From Symbiodinium natans (Eukaryota > Sar > Dinophyceae > Suessiales > Symbiodiniaceae), in NCBI GenBank assembly GCA_905221605.1, contig CAJNDS010002627.1, forward strand, positions 126,001-186,856: a stretch of 60,856 nt of DNA, written 5' to 3'. Positions 60,817-60,856 of this stretch are shown piece by piece. The first letter of the stretch is position 1; every line of letters begins with the position of its first letter. The notes under the pieces were generated by a model, which was given only the letters and a program-made list of their open reading frames with translations, was not told the origin of the DNA and made no database searches. The position numbers were made by a program, and so were the translations under genes.

Positions 60817-60856
60817 CTGGGTCCGACTCAGGCGCTCAGGCTTTTCTGATGGGCCC

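Noticed and set aside
1-60856. Telomere-type repeats as real chromosome ends or assembly joins
   Set aside because: The arrays are short, occur dozens of times in both orientations, carry fixed variants, and have unique coding sequence between them. That is not how chromosome ends or scaffold joins look.

Overview
This window looks like nuclear DNA of a dinoflagellate, most likely a member of the Symbiodiniaceae or a related suessialean; I cannot name the species. The signs are (i) dozens of internal arrays of the heptamer TTTAGGG/CCCTAAA, (ii) genes cut into many short exons that all read on the minus strand, as in the unidirectional gene arrays of dinoflagellates, (iii) GC-AG and GA-AG introns beside GT-AG, with short direct repeats at intron borders, and (iv) a membrane plus leucine-rich-repeat protein of a type expanded in these genomes. 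I saw no rRNA, tRNA, CRISPR array or bacterial operon.

Reading the minus strand, so from high to low coordinates, I see three gene regions. Region B (about 60816 to 27610) is a large intron-rich gene or several genes, with exons of 34-113 nt and charged, coiled-coil or Pro/Ala-rich products; a stop codon near 27610 may end it. Gene A (27365 to 23670) is the one complete gene: three exons, 833 residues, an N-terminal membrane part and 13 near-identical 28-residue leucine-rich repeats. Region C (about 20646 to 52) is another gene of many 18-127 nt exons. Around 17.2-13.8 kb its exons join into what I recall as a dinoflagellate-expanded domain with a WYxDA start and a GxGFKK core.

The main observation is the placement of the telomere-type arrays. 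In plus coordinates almost every CCCTAAA array has a coding exon immediately to its right, and most TTTAGGG arrays have one a short way to their left. In the gene sense this means an exon ends, the intron opens with GTTTAGGG repeats (the GT or GG of the repeat being the donor), and the intron closes with CCCTAAA repeats followed within tens of bases by an AG acceptor. Introns are therefore bounded by inverted telomere-type repeats. Small inverted-repeat elements (MITE-like) occupy the same places, and some carry a telomere-type array inside. This points to a family of intron-forming mobile elements (introners) built from telomeric repeat.

Exon borders below were set by eye from AG and GT/GC/GA sites. 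'Phase s/e' means the bases finishing a codon at the exon start (s) and left over at its end (e). Long runs of neighbouring exons join in frame (40584-33069, 32535-27610, 51526-44559, 20646-13761, 8171-52), but I chose among alternative sites with phase in mind, so transcript data are needed. Several exons are open in more than one frame; I say so where it matters.
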